Assembly (NCBI GenBank): GCA_030619925.1
Contig: JAUXAL010000003.1
Span: 1-64,000 of the forward strand
Length of the DNA stretch: 64,000 nt
Reading direction: 5' to 3'
Source: Phycisphaerae bacterium
GTDB taxonomy: Bacteria; Planctomycetota; Phycisphaerae; Sedimentisphaerales; Anaerobacaceae
Shown: piece after piece, positions 24,660 through 34,673 of the stretch
How the letters are laid out: each line of letters begins with the position of its first letter
How positions within the stretch are numbered: position 1 is the first letter of the stretch
Notes under the pieces: model-generated
Seen by the model: the letters and a program-made list of their open reading frames with translations, nothing else
Told to the model about the DNA's origin: nothing
Databases searched by the model: none
Position numbers and translations under genes: made by a program

Positions 24660-25919
24660 ATGACCGGCAGAGAGCGTGTGCTCAAGGCGCTTAACTACAA
24701 GAAAGTAGACCGCGTTCCTGTGGATTTGGGTGGAACGTTCACCAGCGGAGCTCACGTCAGTGTAATCGCAAATTTGCGCCAGGCGCTCGGTCTGGATAAA
24801 CCGGGGGAGCCGGTGAGAGTTTCCGAGCCCGGTCAGATGCTCGGGGAAGTTACAGCCGACCTGCGGGAGGCGCTCGGCATCGATGTTGTTAATCTGCCAG
24901 GACCGAAGAACTCCTTCGGCTTCGAAAATGCCGACTGGAAACCGTGGAGAACCTTTGACGGCACAGAGGTGCTGGTCCCGGGTAAGTTCAATACAGAGCC
25001 GGAACCCAACGGAGATATTTTGCAGTATCCGCAAGGCGACAAGACAGTGCCGGCTTCCGCTCGGATGCCCAAGGGTGGATTCTATTTTGACGCGATTGTC
25101 CGTCAAAAACCCATCGATGAAACCAAGCTGAATCCGGCGGACAATCTTGAGGAATTTGGGCTGGTCAGTGATAAGGATTTGAAATTTTATGAAAAGCAGG
25201 CGAGTGAGCTTTACGAAAACACCGACCTTGCAATCGCAGCAGCACTGCCGGGAACGGCCTTCGGTGATATAGCGCGCGTTCCGGCAGTAGGCCTGAAAGA
25301 CCCAAAAGGAATTCGCGACATCGAAGAATGGTATATCAGCACGATCTCGCGAAGAGAATATATCAAAGAGGTCTTCGCAGGTCAGGTAGAAATTGCGATT
25401 AAGAATCTTGAGCGGATGTACCAGGCTGTCGGCAACAAAGTGCACGTTGTGTTCGTCGATGGGGCCGACCTGGCGGCACAGAATACGCTATTTTGCGGTC
25501 CGGAGACATACCGGGAACTTTACCTGCCGTTCAGCAGGAAGATTAACGACTGGATTGGCGCTAATACCGAATGGAAGTCAATGAAGCACTGCTGTGGGGG
25601 CTGTGAACCGTTGATTGAGGGGTTCATCGAAGCAGGCTTCGACATTTTGAATCCCGTTCAGACCTCGGCCAGAGGTATGGCTCCGGAATTACTGGTCGAA
25701 AAATACGGCGACAGGATAGTCTTCTGGGGCGGCGGCGTGGACACACAGCAGACGCTGCCATTTGGAAAGCCAGGCGAAGTACGCCGGCAGGTTGCCGAAC
25801 GCGTGCGGATTTTCAGCCGCAAGAATGGCTTTGTGTTCAATACGATTCACAATATTCAGTGCAATACGCCGGTCGAAAATGTACTGGCGATGTTTGAGGC
25901 ACTGGGCAGAAAGGTATAA
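24660..25919 (+). CDS. Uroporphyrinogen decarboxylase (UroD/MtaA)-family protein
   Basis: About 419 residues beginning MTGRERVLKALNYKKVDRVPVD, the usual start of this family; a TTG start at 24576 would add 28 residues encoded across a repeat. The C-terminal half has MKHCCGGCEPLIEGFIEAGFDILNPVQTSARGM, with the His/Cys residues that bind zinc in MtaA-like corrinoid methyltransferases, and GGGVDTQQTLPFG. True HemE lacks this Cys-rich motif, so a methyl transfer or demethylation role is more likely than haem synthesis. No corrinoid protein gene is adjacent. Confidence 0.85.
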   Translation: MTGRERVLKALNYKKVDRVPVDLGGTFTSGAHVSVIANLRQALGLDKPGEPVRVSEPGQMLGEVTADLREALGIDVVNLPGPKNSFGFENADWKPWRTFDGTEVLVPGKFNTEPEPNGDILQYPQGDKTVPASARMPKGGFYFDAIVRQKPIDETKLNPADNLEEFGLVSDKDLKFYEKQASELYENTDLAIAAALPGTAFGDIARVPAVGLKDPKGIRDIEEWYISTISRREYIKEVFAGQVEIAIKNLERMYQAVGNKVHVVFVDGADLAAQNTLFCGPETYRELYLPFSRKINDWIGANTEWKSMKHCCGGCEPLIEGFIEAGFDILNPVQTSARGMAPELLVEKYGDRIVFWGGGVDTQQTLPFGKPGEVRRQVAERVRIFSRKNGFVFNTIHNIQCNTPVENVLAMFEALGRKV

Positions 25920-26013
25920 TGTACTGATTCTAACGGACCGATTTGGTCGCAATAATGAGCAAACTGTCTTATTAACAGCAAGGCTCGGTGCAAAATCTTT
26001 GGAGGATTAAGAA

Positions 26014-27954
26014 GTGAACACAATCGAAAACTCCCGTCGTGATTTTCTTAAAGCCATAGGATTTTATGCCTCAAGTTTGGCTATTTCGGGCTGTACAAGT
26101 GGTTCAAAACAGCCGGTGGATGAAGCGTCCCAAGAAAAACCTAATATTCTTTGGATTACCTGCGAGGATATCAGTCCCTACCTGGGCTGCTACGGCGATG
26201 CTTACGCTGTAACAGCGAACCTGGATAAGTTAGCCAGCCAAGCAGTGCTATACACGAATGCGTTTGCCACTGCCCCGGTCTGCGCACCGGCTCGCTCATG
26301 TTTGATAACAGGGGTGCACGCTACCTCTCTCGGCAGCCAACACCTGCGATCCAACATAAAGCTGCCAAAACAAATCAGATGTTTTCCGCAATACCTGCGG
26401 GCAGCCGGATACTACTGTTCGAACAATTATAAAAAAGACTATAACTTCACCGATATCAACGTCTGGGACGAGTCCAGCCAAGAGGCTCATTGGCGCAAGC
26501 GTAGGCCCGGCCAGCCGTTTTTTAGCGTGTTCAATTTCACCTCGACACATCAAGGACAAATCAACGGCTCCGATGAGGAGTTTTTTGCCAAGTATCGCTC
26601 GCAACTTAAACCCGAAGAACGCCATGACGGGAGCCAAATTTCTCTGCCACCCTACTATCCCGACACCCCAATTGTGCGGAAGATATGGGCCCGCTACTAC
26701 GACCTGATTACCTTTATGGACAAGCAGGTCGGAGATTTGCTCGGCCAGCTTGAAGAAGACGGCCTGGCTGATAATACAATAGTGTTCTTTTTTTCAGACC
26801 ACGGTTTAGGTGTTCCCCGATTTAAAAGAACGCTCTACGACTCCGGCCTTCATGTCCCACTAATCATTCGGTTCCCAGGCCGGTACCGAAACCTCTCGCC
26901 GGTCAAACCAGGCAAAAAAACCAACAGACTTGTCAGTTTTGTTGATTTTGCCCCGACCGTATTGAGCATAGCTGGATTACCAATCCCCAGTTATATGCAG
27001 GGCCGGGCGTTTCTTGGCAGCAAGGCAGGGGCGCCGCGAGAATACGTCTTTGCAGCAGCCAGCCGGGTTGACGAGGCTTATGAGCTTTCCCGCTGCGTCC
27101 GCGATAAGCGCTACAAGTACATTCGCAATTATATGCCCCATTTGCCGTATGTACAGCCAAGCGAATATCCGGACAGGGCAGAGATTATGAAAGAGCTGCG
27201 CAGGGTAGTTGCAGAAGGCCAGCTCGACGGTCCGCAAAAATTATTCTGGGCACCAACCAAGCCGGTTGAGGAGCTCTATGACACATTGGCCGACCCGCAC
27301 GAAATACACAACCTGGCCCGTTCGGCCGGGCACCGACACATTCTGGAACGTATGCGGCAGGTGCACCATAAATGGATGGCTGAAACGTATGACACAGGAT
27401 TGTTGCCGGAGGCGGAAATGCACATTCGCGCGGAAGATTCGACGCCGTATGAAATCGCACGACAGGTCGCCGAATATCCTCAGCAGCGTATCCTCGCTGC
27501 CGCTGAGCTGGTTGGCGCCGGGCCTGAGAGACTGGCCGAGCTGGTTGTGTTATCAAGGGACAGCGATAGTGGTGTGGTCAGATATTGGGCCGTTGTTGGT
27601 CTAAGCGCCCTTGGTGCCAAAGCTGCACCTGCAACCCAGGCCCTGGCAAAAGCGTTAACCGATGATCAGCCAAACGTCCGATTCGCCGCAGCCGGCGCAT
27701 TGTGCAGATTGGGTTTGTGTGAAAATGCTCTGCCGGTGTTGGCCGAAGGCTTGGAAGACCAGCGCGAACCGGTGGTCCTGTACGCCGCACGGGAGATCCA
27801 GAGCATTGGCAATAAAGCGCGTCCAATTGTACCGCAAATGAAAAAAGCCAAAGCAAGATGTAAGCATCCGGACGGCAGCTACAAGAATGACAATTACGCG
27901 ATGTTTATTGATTGGGCCCTTGTATACGCCTTGCAGCCCGCTAACGGCGGGTAG
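26014..27954 (+). CDS. Secreted sulfatase with C-terminal HEAT repeats
   Basis: 646 residues, GTG start behind GGAGG. A Tat-type SRRDFLK motif and lipobox ISGC (about residue 27) indicate export and lipid anchoring. The alkaline phosphatase-fold sulfatase domain (about 43-460) has the formylglycine motif CAPAR at residue 90, metal-binding residues in NILWITCED and FFFSDHGLG. Residues about 480-640 hold HEAT-like repeats (LAELVVLSRDSDSGVVRYWAVVGL, DDQPNVRFAAAGALC). Family members remove sulfate from polysaccharides or glycans. No maturase gene is in the window. Confidence 0.92.
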   Translation: MNTIENSRRDFLKAIGFYASSLAISGCTSGSKQPVDEASQEKPNILWITCEDISPYLGCYGDAYAVTANLDKLASQAVLYTNAFATAPVCAPARSCLITGVHATSLGSQHLRSNIKLPKQIRCFPQYLRAAGYYCSNNYKKDYNFTDINVWDESSQEAHWRKRRPGQPFFSVFNFTSTHQGQINGSDEEFFAKYRSQLKPEERHDGSQISLPPYYPDTPIVRKIWARYYDLITFMDKQVGDLLGQLEEDGLADNTIVFFFSDHGLGVPRFKRTLYDSGLHVPLIIRFPGRYRNLSPVKPGKKTNRLVSFVDFAPTVLSIAGLPIPSYMQGRAFLGSKAGAPREYVFAAASRVDEAYELSRCVRDKRYKYIRNYMPHLPYVQPSEYPDRAEIMKELRRVVAEGQLDGPQKLFWAPTKPVEELYDTLADPHEIHNLARSAGHRHILERMRQVHHKWMAETYDTGLLPEAEMHIRAEDSTPYEIARQVAEYPQQRILAAAELVGAGPERLAELVVLSRDSDSGVVRYWAVVGLSALGAKAAPATQALAKALTDDQPNVRFAAAGALCRLGLCENALPVLAEGLEDQREPVVLYAAREIQSIGNKARPIVPQMKKAKARCKHPDGSYKNDNYAMFIDWALVYALQPANGG

Positions 27955-28122
27955 GATCCGGTCCAGGACTTTGGCCTGGTAAGCAACAATCGAATCAGAT
28001 ACTTTACTAAAATGAAAGAGATAGAGAAACACCCGATGGTGTCCCCAAACGCCCTTTGTTAGCCTTGGGGTCCGTCCTGCAAATGTCAGCCTTTAGAATA
28101 TATTGGCTGCTGAAGGTGCGAA

Positions 28123-28533
28123 ATGGGTTCTCCGAAACGAAAAACTATTCAGAGTCATACGATAACCATTGTGCCGCGATACGCCGAGACCGACAAGGCT
28201 GGAGTGGTTCACCACAGCGTCCATCCGGTGTGGTTTGAAATGGGTCGCACAGAGCTTCTGCGCGCTAATGGGCTGGCATACAAAGACCTTGAGCAGGCCG
28301 GTGTGTTCTTCGTCGTTGCAGAGCTGCATGTAATATATCGGCGGCCTGCGCAATATGATGAGAAACTGCACCTGGAAACGACCTGTTCGACGGTCACCGC
28401 CGGTAAAGTTGAGCATAGCTACAAGCTCACCCGCTGCAGTGATGGGGCAATTCTGGCTGAGGGCTCGAGTATATTGGCCTGTGTCAACGCTGAGGGCAAG
28501 ATTCGTCGAATCCCTAAAGGGCTCCCATTCTAA
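28123..28533 (+). CDS. Acyl-CoA thioesterase, hotdog fold (YbgC/4HBT-like)
   Basis: 136 residues, a single hotdog domain. The motif RYAETDKAGVVHHSVHPVWFEMGRTELL (about 19-46) contains the catalytic Asp of the 4-hydroxybenzoyl-CoA thioesterase family and the HxxYxxWFE-type helix. It hydrolyses acyl-CoA or acyl-ACP thioesters; substrate length is not readable. GAAGGTG precedes the ATG. Downstream are repeat hairpins and then purF. Confidence 0.88.
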   Translation: MGSPKRKTIQSHTITIVPRYAETDKAGVVHHSVHPVWFEMGRTELLRANGLAYKDLEQAGVFFVVAELHVIYRRPAQYDEKLHLETTCSTVTAGKVEHSYKLTRCSDGAILAEGSSILACVNAEGKIRRIPKGLPF

Positions 28534-28592
28534 GATAAATAGCAAAATGCGGTCCCAGTTTATGTATATTAGTTCGTAATTGAAAGTCGGAG

Positions 28593-28738
28593 GTTCATGG
28601 ACTGCAAACCATGAACAATAAAGTTTGACTTGGTCCAGCCAATTCGCTAAGCTATGTCCCGTGAAGCATAAAGCGAAATACGAGACCGAGTAGGGGCACC
28701 CCGATGTGGGTGCCCTGGGCAGGCACATAGGTCTGCCC
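28593..28738. repeat. Cluster of hairpins in the purF leader
   Basis: Three perfect or near-perfect inverted repeats. GTTCATGG/CCATGAAC spans 28593-28616, GGGCACCC/GGGTGCCC around CGATGT spans 28694-28715, and GGGCAG/CTGCCC spans 28717-28738. They could form leader structures but look like dispersed repeats. I found no recognisable purine riboswitch. Confidence 0.6.
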
Positions 28739-28773
28739 TTACCGACAGACCGGTACGCTTTACGAGATATGAG

Positions 28774-30213
28774 ATGCAAGATACGAGACACAAAGAAAGT
28801 TGTGGTCTTTTTGCTATTTTTGGTGAAGCTGAAGCAGTTCAAAGAACCTATTTCGGCCTGCACAGTCTTCAGCACCGCGGACAAGAATCAGCAGGGATCG
28901 CCTCCAGCGACGGTGAATTTATCCAGTGTTACACAGGTATGGGTACGGTAAGGAGGGTTTTCCGCAGTGGCACGGACATTTTGGAAAAATTGTCTAATCC
29001 GATAGCAATCGGCCACGTTAGGTATTCAACAACAGGTGCCAACAAAATTGTTAACAGTCAGCCGCTCCTATCCGAGTACTCCCGCGGGCAGGTAGCGGTG
29101 GCACACAATGGTAATCTTATAAACGCATCACTACTGCGGGACGAATATGAGGCATACGGCAGTATCTTCAAGTCCACAAGTGATACCGAGATAATTATTC
29201 ATCTGCTCGCCAAGCCGACCCACGTCAGTAAACCCGACCCACTTGCACACGTACTGAACCATCTTCAGGGAGCGTATAGTCTGCTCTTTCTGTTTGCCGA
29301 CCGCATCGAAGCGGCTCGGGACCCTTACGGCATCAGACCGCTGTGTATCGGCCAAACTGAGAAAGGCTGCTATGTCATTGCCAGCGAAACCTGCGCTTTC
29401 GATGCCATAAGGACAAAGTTCATTCGGGAAGTCGAACCTGGCGAAATTATTCGGCTGGATAAAGACGGGCTGCATAGTAGATTCTTCGTCAAGCCGGGCA
29501 CTGTCACACCGGCCCACTGCATCTTCGAGCACATTTACTTCGCCAAACAAAACTCTCACATTTTTGGTGAAAATGTGCACGAGTTTAGAAAAAAGCTCGG
29601 AAGGCAACTGGCGATAGAACACCCGGCCGATGCCGACGTGGTAATACCGGTGCCGGACTCAGGGACATCGGCGGCAGTAGGATACGCAGAGCAAAGCAAA
29701 ATACCTTTCGATATGGGACTGGTCAGGAGCCACTACATAGGCAGAACATTTATCTCGCCAAGCCAGAAATTAAGAGAGCTGGAAGTCAAACTCAAGTTAG
29801 CAGTGGTGAATGAAGTCGTCAGCGGAAAACGCATCGTGGTTGTGGATGACTCAATCGTCCGCGGCACAACGACAAGAGGTAAGATCATGGCGCTGCGCGA
29901 AGCCGGCGCAAAGCAAATCCACATGCGAGTGAGCTGTCCGCCGCTGAGGTTTCCTTGCTTTTACGGCGTTGATTTCCCGACGAAAGAGGAACTCCTGGCA
30001 AACAATCGCAATTTGGAACAAATCAAGGAATTTCTTGAAGTGGACAGCGTCGGTTATATGTCGCTGGAAGGGTTGTTATCCTGTGCTGTTCTGCCGAAAG
30101 ACCATTATTGCACCGCCTGCTGGAACGGCAGATACAGAATACCGGTAGATACCATTGTGAACAAGTTTGCTATAGAACACCAACAAATGCGTATGTTTGA
30201 CGAAAATGAGTAA
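28774..30213 (+). CDS. purF: Amidophosphoribosyltransferase PurF
   Basis: 479 residues. PurF makes 5-phosphoribosylamine from PRPP and glutamine, the first step of purine synthesis. The glutaminase nucleophile is Cys10 (ESCGLFAIFG) after a short propeptide-like start. The PRPP motif is RIVVVDDSIVRGTTT. Cysteines in HCIFEHIYFA, PCFYGVDFP and YCTACWNG match the four ligands of the [4Fe-4S] cluster of the B. subtilis-type enzyme, so it is probably oxygen-sensitive. The first codons fall in a GAGATACGAG-type repeat. Its stop overlaps purM. Confidence 0.96.
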   Translation: MQDTRHKESCGLFAIFGEAEAVQRTYFGLHSLQHRGQESAGIASSDGEFIQCYTGMGTVRRVFRSGTDILEKLSNPIAIGHVRYSTTGANKIVNSQPLLSEYSRGQVAVAHNGNLINASLLRDEYEAYGSIFKSTSDTEIIIHLLAKPTHVSKPDPLAHVLNHLQGAYSLLFLFADRIEAARDPYGIRPLCIGQTEKGCYVIASETCAFDAIRTKFIREVEPGEIIRLDKDGLHSRFFVKPGTVTPAHCIFEHIYFAKQNSHIFGENVHEFRKKLGRQLAIEHPADADVVIPVPDSGTSAAVGYAEQSKIPFDMGLVRSHYIGRTFISPSQKLRELEVKLKLAVVNEVVSGKRIVVVDDSIVRGTTTRGKIMALREAGAKQIHMRVSCPPLRFPCFYGVDFPTKEELLANNRNLEQIKEFLEVDSVGYMSLEGLLSCAVLPKDHYCTACWNGRYRIPVDTIVNKFAIEHQQMRMFDENE

Positions 30214-31273
30214 GTACATCAGTTACGAACGGTCCGGTGTGAGTATCGATGCCGGCGACCAGAGCTTAAAGCAAATCCACTTGGCCGTTGCCAGCACATT
30301 TGGGCCGCGAGTTATGGAATCGCGAAACGGCTTCGCGGGGCTGTTTAGGCTCGACTACGACGAAAAGCTCTTCAAGAGAAACTACAAGAGCCCTGTCCTT
30401 GTGGCCTGCACCGATGGCGTGGGCAGCAAAGTCCAGTTGGCCGGGAAAATAAAGAAGTTCGATACGGTAGGTATCGATTTAGTGGCGATGAACGTCAACG
30501 ACATGCTTGTGCAGGGCGCCGAGCCGTTGTTTTTTCTCGACTACCTGGCGGTTCACAAGCTGGAGCCAAAAATAATAGCCGAACTTGTAAAAGGCGTTGC
30601 GGCGGGCTGCCGAGAAGCTGACTGTGCACTAATCGGGGGAGAAACCGCCGAAATGCCCGACACCTATACCAAAGGTGATTTCGATATGGCGGGGTTCACC
30701 GTCGGAGTGGTCGAGCGAAAGAAGATAATCACAGGAAGAAACATTAGAAAAGGTGACGTCATTCTGGGTCTGGCTTCAAGCGGACTGCACAGTAACGGCT
30801 ATTCGCTCGTTCGCAATATCTGTTTCAAGAGAACCTCCCTTAAAATGACCGATGTGCTGGACGAACTCGATGGCGCCGTGCTGGGTGATGTACTGCTGGA
30901 ACCGACGCGAATTTACGTTCGGCCGATAGTAAAACTATTGGGCCAATACAAAGTCAAACAAGTCGTCCACGGCATGGCGCATATCACCGGCGGCGGGCTG
31001 CCGGGAAATATCGTACGAGTACTGCCGAACGATTGCAACGCGGTTATAAAAAAATCGAGCTGGCCGAAACACAAAGTGTTTACATTTTTGCAAAACGCCG
31101 GCCCTGTGGAAGAAGAGGAAATGTTCAGAGTCTTCAATATGGGGATAGGGTTCGTATTGATAGTGTCTGAGGATTTTGCCAATTCAATAGCGAAGAAATT
31201 GACAAGATTCGGCGAGCGGGTCTACACAATAGGCAGGATAACGACAGGAGCCGGCAAAGTAGTCCTGAAGTAA
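30206..31273 (+). CDS. purM: Phosphoribosylformylglycinamidine cyclo-ligase PurM
   Basis: 355 residues. PurM closes the imidazole ring (FGAM to AIR, ATP-dependent) in purine synthesis. Motifs: YERSGVSIDAGDQ at the N-terminus, SPVLVACTDGVGSKVQLA, GIDLVAMNVNDMLVQGAEPLFFLDYLA, LIGGETAEMPDTY and GLASSGLHSNGYSLVR. The ATG overlaps the last 8 bases of purF (ATGAGTAA), showing a coupled operon. Confidence 0.96.
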   Translation: MSKYISYERSGVSIDAGDQSLKQIHLAVASTFGPRVMESRNGFAGLFRLDYDEKLFKRNYKSPVLVACTDGVGSKVQLAGKIKKFDTVGIDLVAMNVNDMLVQGAEPLFFLDYLAVHKLEPKIIAELVKGVAAGCREADCALIGGETAEMPDTYTKGDFDMAGFTVGVVERKKIITGRNIRKGDVILGLASSGLHSNGYSLVRNICFKRTSLKMTDVLDELDGAVLGDVLLEPTRIYVRPIVKLLGQYKVKQVVHGMAHITGGGLPGNIVRVLPNDCNAVIKKSSWPKHKVFTFLQNAGPVEEEEMFRVFNMGIGFVLIVSEDFANSIAKKLTRFGERVYTIGRITTGAGKVVLK

Positions 31274-31314
31274 TTCGTCGCCGGACGCCGGTAACCTGGG
31301 TCACAAACCAAGAA

Positions 31315-32325
31315 ATGCGAAGTGCGAAATACAGCAAGTTTGCTGCAGCAGCAGTAGTGTACACCAGCTTCGCTGTGTATTTGTATCTGCCGTATTTCAA
31401 AAACTTCGACAGAATCCAGTACCTTCTGGTTGTAAATGTTTGTTTGGCCTCTTTAGGCTGTTACGTGCTCAGTCGCCGGTGGGTGGCCGGATTCGCCGGG
31501 TCGTTCTTTGCAGGAGCCATTTACGGCTTTGGCCCATTTACACTCGGGCTGGCTAAATTTCACCCTACGGCAGGTCTTTTGGCAGCGACTATACCATGGC
31601 TGTTCTGCCCGGCTGCGTTTAGTCCTAAGGCCAGATGGCGATGGCTACACGTTCCGCTTTCGGCTCTGCCTTTTTTGGCAATACTGCTGTTCTTCCAGGT
31701 GGCCGCGCACTACCGCTTATTCCCAGCTCCGACACAGGCCAAATTACATTTAACCGATTTGGGCGGTCTGTTAGCCCCGCTGGTTATGGCTAAGCGCGGA
31801 ACGACTTTAGTCGGCTTTTATCATATTCCAATAGCAGCGATGATTATGGGTTTTTCCATGCTGGTGGCGGCCCGGCGGGTCGGTGTAATGATAATTCTTG
31901 CACTCGCGGTGGTATTGGCCTCTTGTGACTCTTTCTTTGACGTCAGCCCTATTCTCTGGCTTGCAATTGGCGTGCTGTGCTGCTCGGTGCTTATAGGCGC
32001 GGGGATGCAGGGACTTATCTGTGCTGGCTTTGCCGACCGCAGATGGGTCCTGGCAACCGCAGTGATTATGGGCACCCTTGCCATCGTAACATTGCTACTG
32101 GCGACAAAATACTTTCAGGTATTCGCAGGGCTGGGTTCAGAATACGCAAAGCTATTTACCGAAACCGCTAAGATGCATATACTCGGCACGGTTGCCGTCG
32201 CAATTCTTTTCTTTATGATGCGTGCAAAATCGCGAATCGCTCCTTTGCGGTGGACTATTCTTTGTTCAACGATGGCGCTGGATATATTCCTTGGAGCAAG
32301 ATTTATTATCGATAAGAATCTTTGA
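31315..32325 (+). CDS. Polytopic membrane protein, unknown function
   Basis: 336 residues with about nine or ten hydrophobic helices spread along the length. Conserved-looking parts are LASLGCYVLSRRWVAGFAGSFFAGAIYGFGPFTLGLAKFHP, which resembles the membrane region of glycosyltransferase or mannosyltransferase-like proteins, but there is no catalytic Asp motif I can defend. It follows purM by 41 bases and may be cotranscribed. I do not assign a function. Confidence 0.7.
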   Translation: MRSAKYSKFAAAAVVYTSFAVYLYLPYFKNFDRIQYLLVVNVCLASLGCYVLSRRWVAGFAGSFFAGAIYGFGPFTLGLAKFHPTAGLLAATIPWLFCPAAFSPKARWRWLHVPLSALPFLAILLFFQVAAHYRLFPAPTQAKLHLTDLGGLLAPLVMAKRGTTLVGFYHIPIAAMIMGFSMLVAARRVGVMIILALAVVLASCDSFFDVSPILWLAIGVLCCSVLIGAGMQGLICAGFADRRWVLATAVIMGTLAIVTLLLATKYFQVFAGLGSEYAKLFTETAKMHILGTVAVAILFFMMRAKSRIAPLRWTILCSTMALDIFLGARFIIDKNL

Positions 32326-32359
32326 ATCGATTCTCGGTACCTGATACTCGATATTCGAG

Positions 32360-32644
32360 TTACGAGAAGGTTTCCCGCTCGACCTGCCCAAGGTAGAACC
32401 GGCCGTCATTACGCATGAAATTAATGAGGGCATCAAACTGCTGGTCTATGAAGCGAGCTTCGTTCGAGACTATTGCCATCGCAATGACCGCGCTGGTTTT
32501 ACTGTCTTGATGATCAACTTCCGAAATTGAGACATTGAATCTGCTTTTGAGTCGGCCGATTATGCTCTTGACAATACTTCTTTTTCCTTTGAGCGAAGTT
32601 ACTCCCTGCATAGACAGATGAGCTGTTATCACACCAACAATCAT
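32360..32644 (-). CDS. DUF503/YlxP-like protein
   Basis: 94 residues from MIVGVITAHLSMQGVTSLKGKRSIVKSI, the typical start of the DUF503 (YlxP) family; an upstream ATG would add six residues. The segment FNVSISEVDHQDSKTSAVIAMAIVSNEARFIDQ is characteristic. The family is often near ribosome-maturation genes such as rbfA, but here it is only 14 bases after a TIM-barrel lipoprotein gene on the same strand. Function unknown. Confidence 0.85.
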   Translation of the reverse strand: MIVGVITAHLSMQGVTSLKGKRSIVKSIIGRLKSRFNVSISEVDHQDSKTSAVIAMAIVSNEARFIDQQFDALINFMRNDGRFYLGQVERETFS

Positions 32645-32658
32645 ATTCGATGCTCGTT

Positions 32659-33579
32659 TCAAGCCTTCATAGACCGCTTTTGAATTTTTTCCAGCAGTCG
32701 TTTCGTAGCCAAGATACCATCGTCTTCGCTGAGCCTTTTGCCCTCATACTCGATGCCGACATAGCCGTGGTAACCGGCATCAAGGACAATTTTCATCATA
32801 CGGTAGTAGTCGATTGTGGTCTCATCGCCGGTTTCGTCGAAGTCATAGCTCTTGGCGCTGACCGCCTTGGCGCAGGTCATAAGCATATCGACGGCATCGT
32901 ACTTATCGACTTGCGGTGGAAAATTGCCGAAGTCGGGCAAGGTCCCGCAGTTGGGCAGGTCAACCTTCTTTATGACGCTTGTCAGCCATTCTGCATTCGA
33001 CGACAAGCCGCCATGATTCTCGACAATAACGTTGAGTTTATAGCCGGCGGCGTACTCGCTGAGGCGTCGCAAGCCAGCAGCGGCCAACTTCAGCTGCTCT
33101 TCGTAGGAACCTTTCGAACCGGCGTTGACGCGGATTGAATGGCAGCCGAGGAACTTGGCGGCTTCGACCCATTTGTAGTGGTTTTCGACAGCCTGAGTAC
33201 GCCGTTGCGAATCCGGGTCGCCGAGTTGGCCTTCGCCGTCGCACATAATCAGCAGGGACTTGACGCCGAGGTCTTTTGCGCGTTTTTTCATCTCAGCCAG
33301 GTACTTCGTGTCTTCGGCTTTGTCCTTGAAGAACTGGTTGACGTACTCGATGGCCTTGATGCCAAAGCTGTGGGCTTCTTTTGCAAAATCGAGATTGTCC
33401 AGCTTCGGCTGCTCCTGGCCGCGAAGCCTTCTGTGCCAGGACCACTGAGCTAAAGAAATCTTAAATGGCTCCTTTGAATGCTTTGAACTACCTTGTTCTG
33501 CCGCGGGCAGTGTACACCCGTGCAGGCAAAAGCCGCCGACCGTACCGGCACTTAGCGTAAGAAACGTTCTTCGTTCCAT
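32659..33579 (-). CDS. Secreted xylose-isomerase-like TIM-barrel lipoprotein
   Basis: 306 residues from [16 protein letters not shown]; a longer reading to 33696 is unlikely. The signal has an RR pair and lipobox CLHGC. The rest is a sugar phosphate isomerase/epimerase (AP endonuclease 2-like) barrel: [74 protein letters not shown] and [10 protein letters not shown], with candidate metal ligands Glu, Asp, His and Glu. Such exported isomerase-like proteins are frequent in planctomycetes. Substrate unknown. Confidence 0.87.
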   Translation of the reverse strand: MERRTFLTLSAGTVGGFCLHGCTLPAAEQGSSKHSKEPFKISLAQWSWHRRLRGQEQPKLDNLDFAKEAHSFGIKAIEYVNQFFKDKAEDTKYLAEMKKRAKDLGVKSLLIMCDGEGQLGDPDSQRRTQAVENHYKWVEAAKFLGCHSIRVNAGSKGSYEEQLKLAAAGLRRLSEYAAGYKLNVIVENHGGLSSNAEWLTSVIKKVDLPNCGTLPDFGNFPPQVDKYDAVDMLMTCAKAVSAKSYDFDETGDETTIDYYRMMKIVLDAGYHGYVGIEYEGKRLSEDDGILATKRLLEKIQKRSMKA

Positions 33580-33692
33580 AATAGCCTCTGTCTTAGATTG
33601 ATTATTGCCAGAGCAAAACCATTTTTCTAAATCATAAATAGCTAATAGAAAATAGTCAATACAATTCTCGATCGAGAACCGAGCATCCAGCC

Positions 33693-34319
33693 TCACGATT
33701 TCATTTGGGCTACGATTTGGCGGGTTTGGGGTGATTGGCTTTGATGTGCTTGTTTGAATGCAGAAGCAGAAGATTGGTTTTGCTTTTTGAAAAGTTCGTT
33801 ACCGGTAATAATCTCTTGCAAGGCCTTCGATTTTGTCCTGGTTTCTCTTAAGAACCGAACAGCTCTTGTGCCATAGACCCCGCCCAATAAGGCACAGATA
33901 CCAATACCCAACTCCAACACAGAATCAGCTACTTGCCATGCATCAGGCCGATCGGCCCCCTGCTGCAAAGCCGTCCGGGTAAGCTGCCAATTCGATTCGG
34001 CAAGTATATCCTCAGCAGAGTCAGCCTGTGGAAATTCCTTCGGCAACCCATAATAAGAACTAAACGCCCTGCTCTGCAGCTCACTTAGCTGCGTTAACGC
34101 CTGCAGCTTCTCTGAAGCATTTTCGGCTCTTGCAGTATCGGCGGAAATCGTGGCGGTGCGGTTGTGCAGCCAGGCGTTCTGCCTTTGCACCTCGGTCGGT
34201 GCAAAACGTAGACTATCGCATCCAGCCAGTAGAAAGGCAAAAGTAAGAAGGGGAATCAAACCCAGCCAAAAGGTAACACTTTTTACTTTTAATTTTACTG
34301 CTAAAATCTTTTTCACCAT
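33693..34319 (-). CDS. Lipoprotein with internal hydrophobic segment, last gene of the phage operon
   Basis: 208 residues. Signal with lipobox LLAGC (about residues 15-34), a helical mature part with a possible coiled coil, and a second hydrophobic stretch [17 protein letters not shown] near residues 138-154, then a Gln/Lys-rich tail. Its place beside a small membrane coiled-coil protein at the end of a phage structural operon suggests an envelope or lysis-related (spanin-like) role, but this is inference. No homologue is recognised. Confidence 0.6.
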   Translation of the reverse strand: MVKKILAVKLKVKSVTFWLGLIPLLTFAFLLAGCDSLRFAPTEVQRQNAWLHNRTATISADTARAENASEKLQALTQLSELQSRAFSSYYGLPKEFPQADSAEDILAESNWQLTRTALQQGADRPDAWQVADSVLELGIGICALLGGVYGTRAVRFLRETRTKSKALQEIITGNELFKKQNQSSASAFKQAHQSQSPQTRQIVAQMKS

Positions 34320-34348
34320 TTCTCTATTTCTCTCCTTATATGTCGCAG

Positions 34349-34630
34349 TCAGAATGTCTCTTCCGGCATATCCGTCTTAGTAGAAACCTTTTCGAGTGCC
34401 CGCAGGCGATACTCGTATGAAATACTTTGGCTCCAAAGCGACTCGAGCTTTTGCTCAAAATTCTTTTGGCATTGCAGTAGCATAGTTACATCTCGCTGCA
34501 ACAAATCAAGCTGTCTCTGCAAATTGACCCAACTGCCCATAATCAAAGAGGCTAAAAACACCAACTGAATCAGCACAGAAACGTTTATCTGGCGATTAAG
34601 CTGCCACGCTTTGGAATTTGTCCCAGCCAT
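34349..34630 (-). CDS. Small membrane coiled-coil protein, holin/XhlA-like layout
   Basis: 93 residues. One transmembrane helix (about 17-35) is followed by a coiled coil (LQRQLDLLQRDVTMLLQ...LRALEKV). This layout is common for phage-tail-adjacent accessory lysis proteins. A GAGGTGAA ribosome binding site precedes the ATG. Function inferred from position only. Confidence 0.6.
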   Translation of the reverse strand: MAGTNSKAWQLNRQINVSVLIQLVFLASLIMGSWVNLQRQLDLLQRDVTMLLQCQKNFEQKLESLWSQSISYEYRLRALEKVSTKTDMPEETF

Positions 34631-34673
34631 TATTCACCTCGCATTTCATGCCGTTGAGTATCGAGCATCGAAT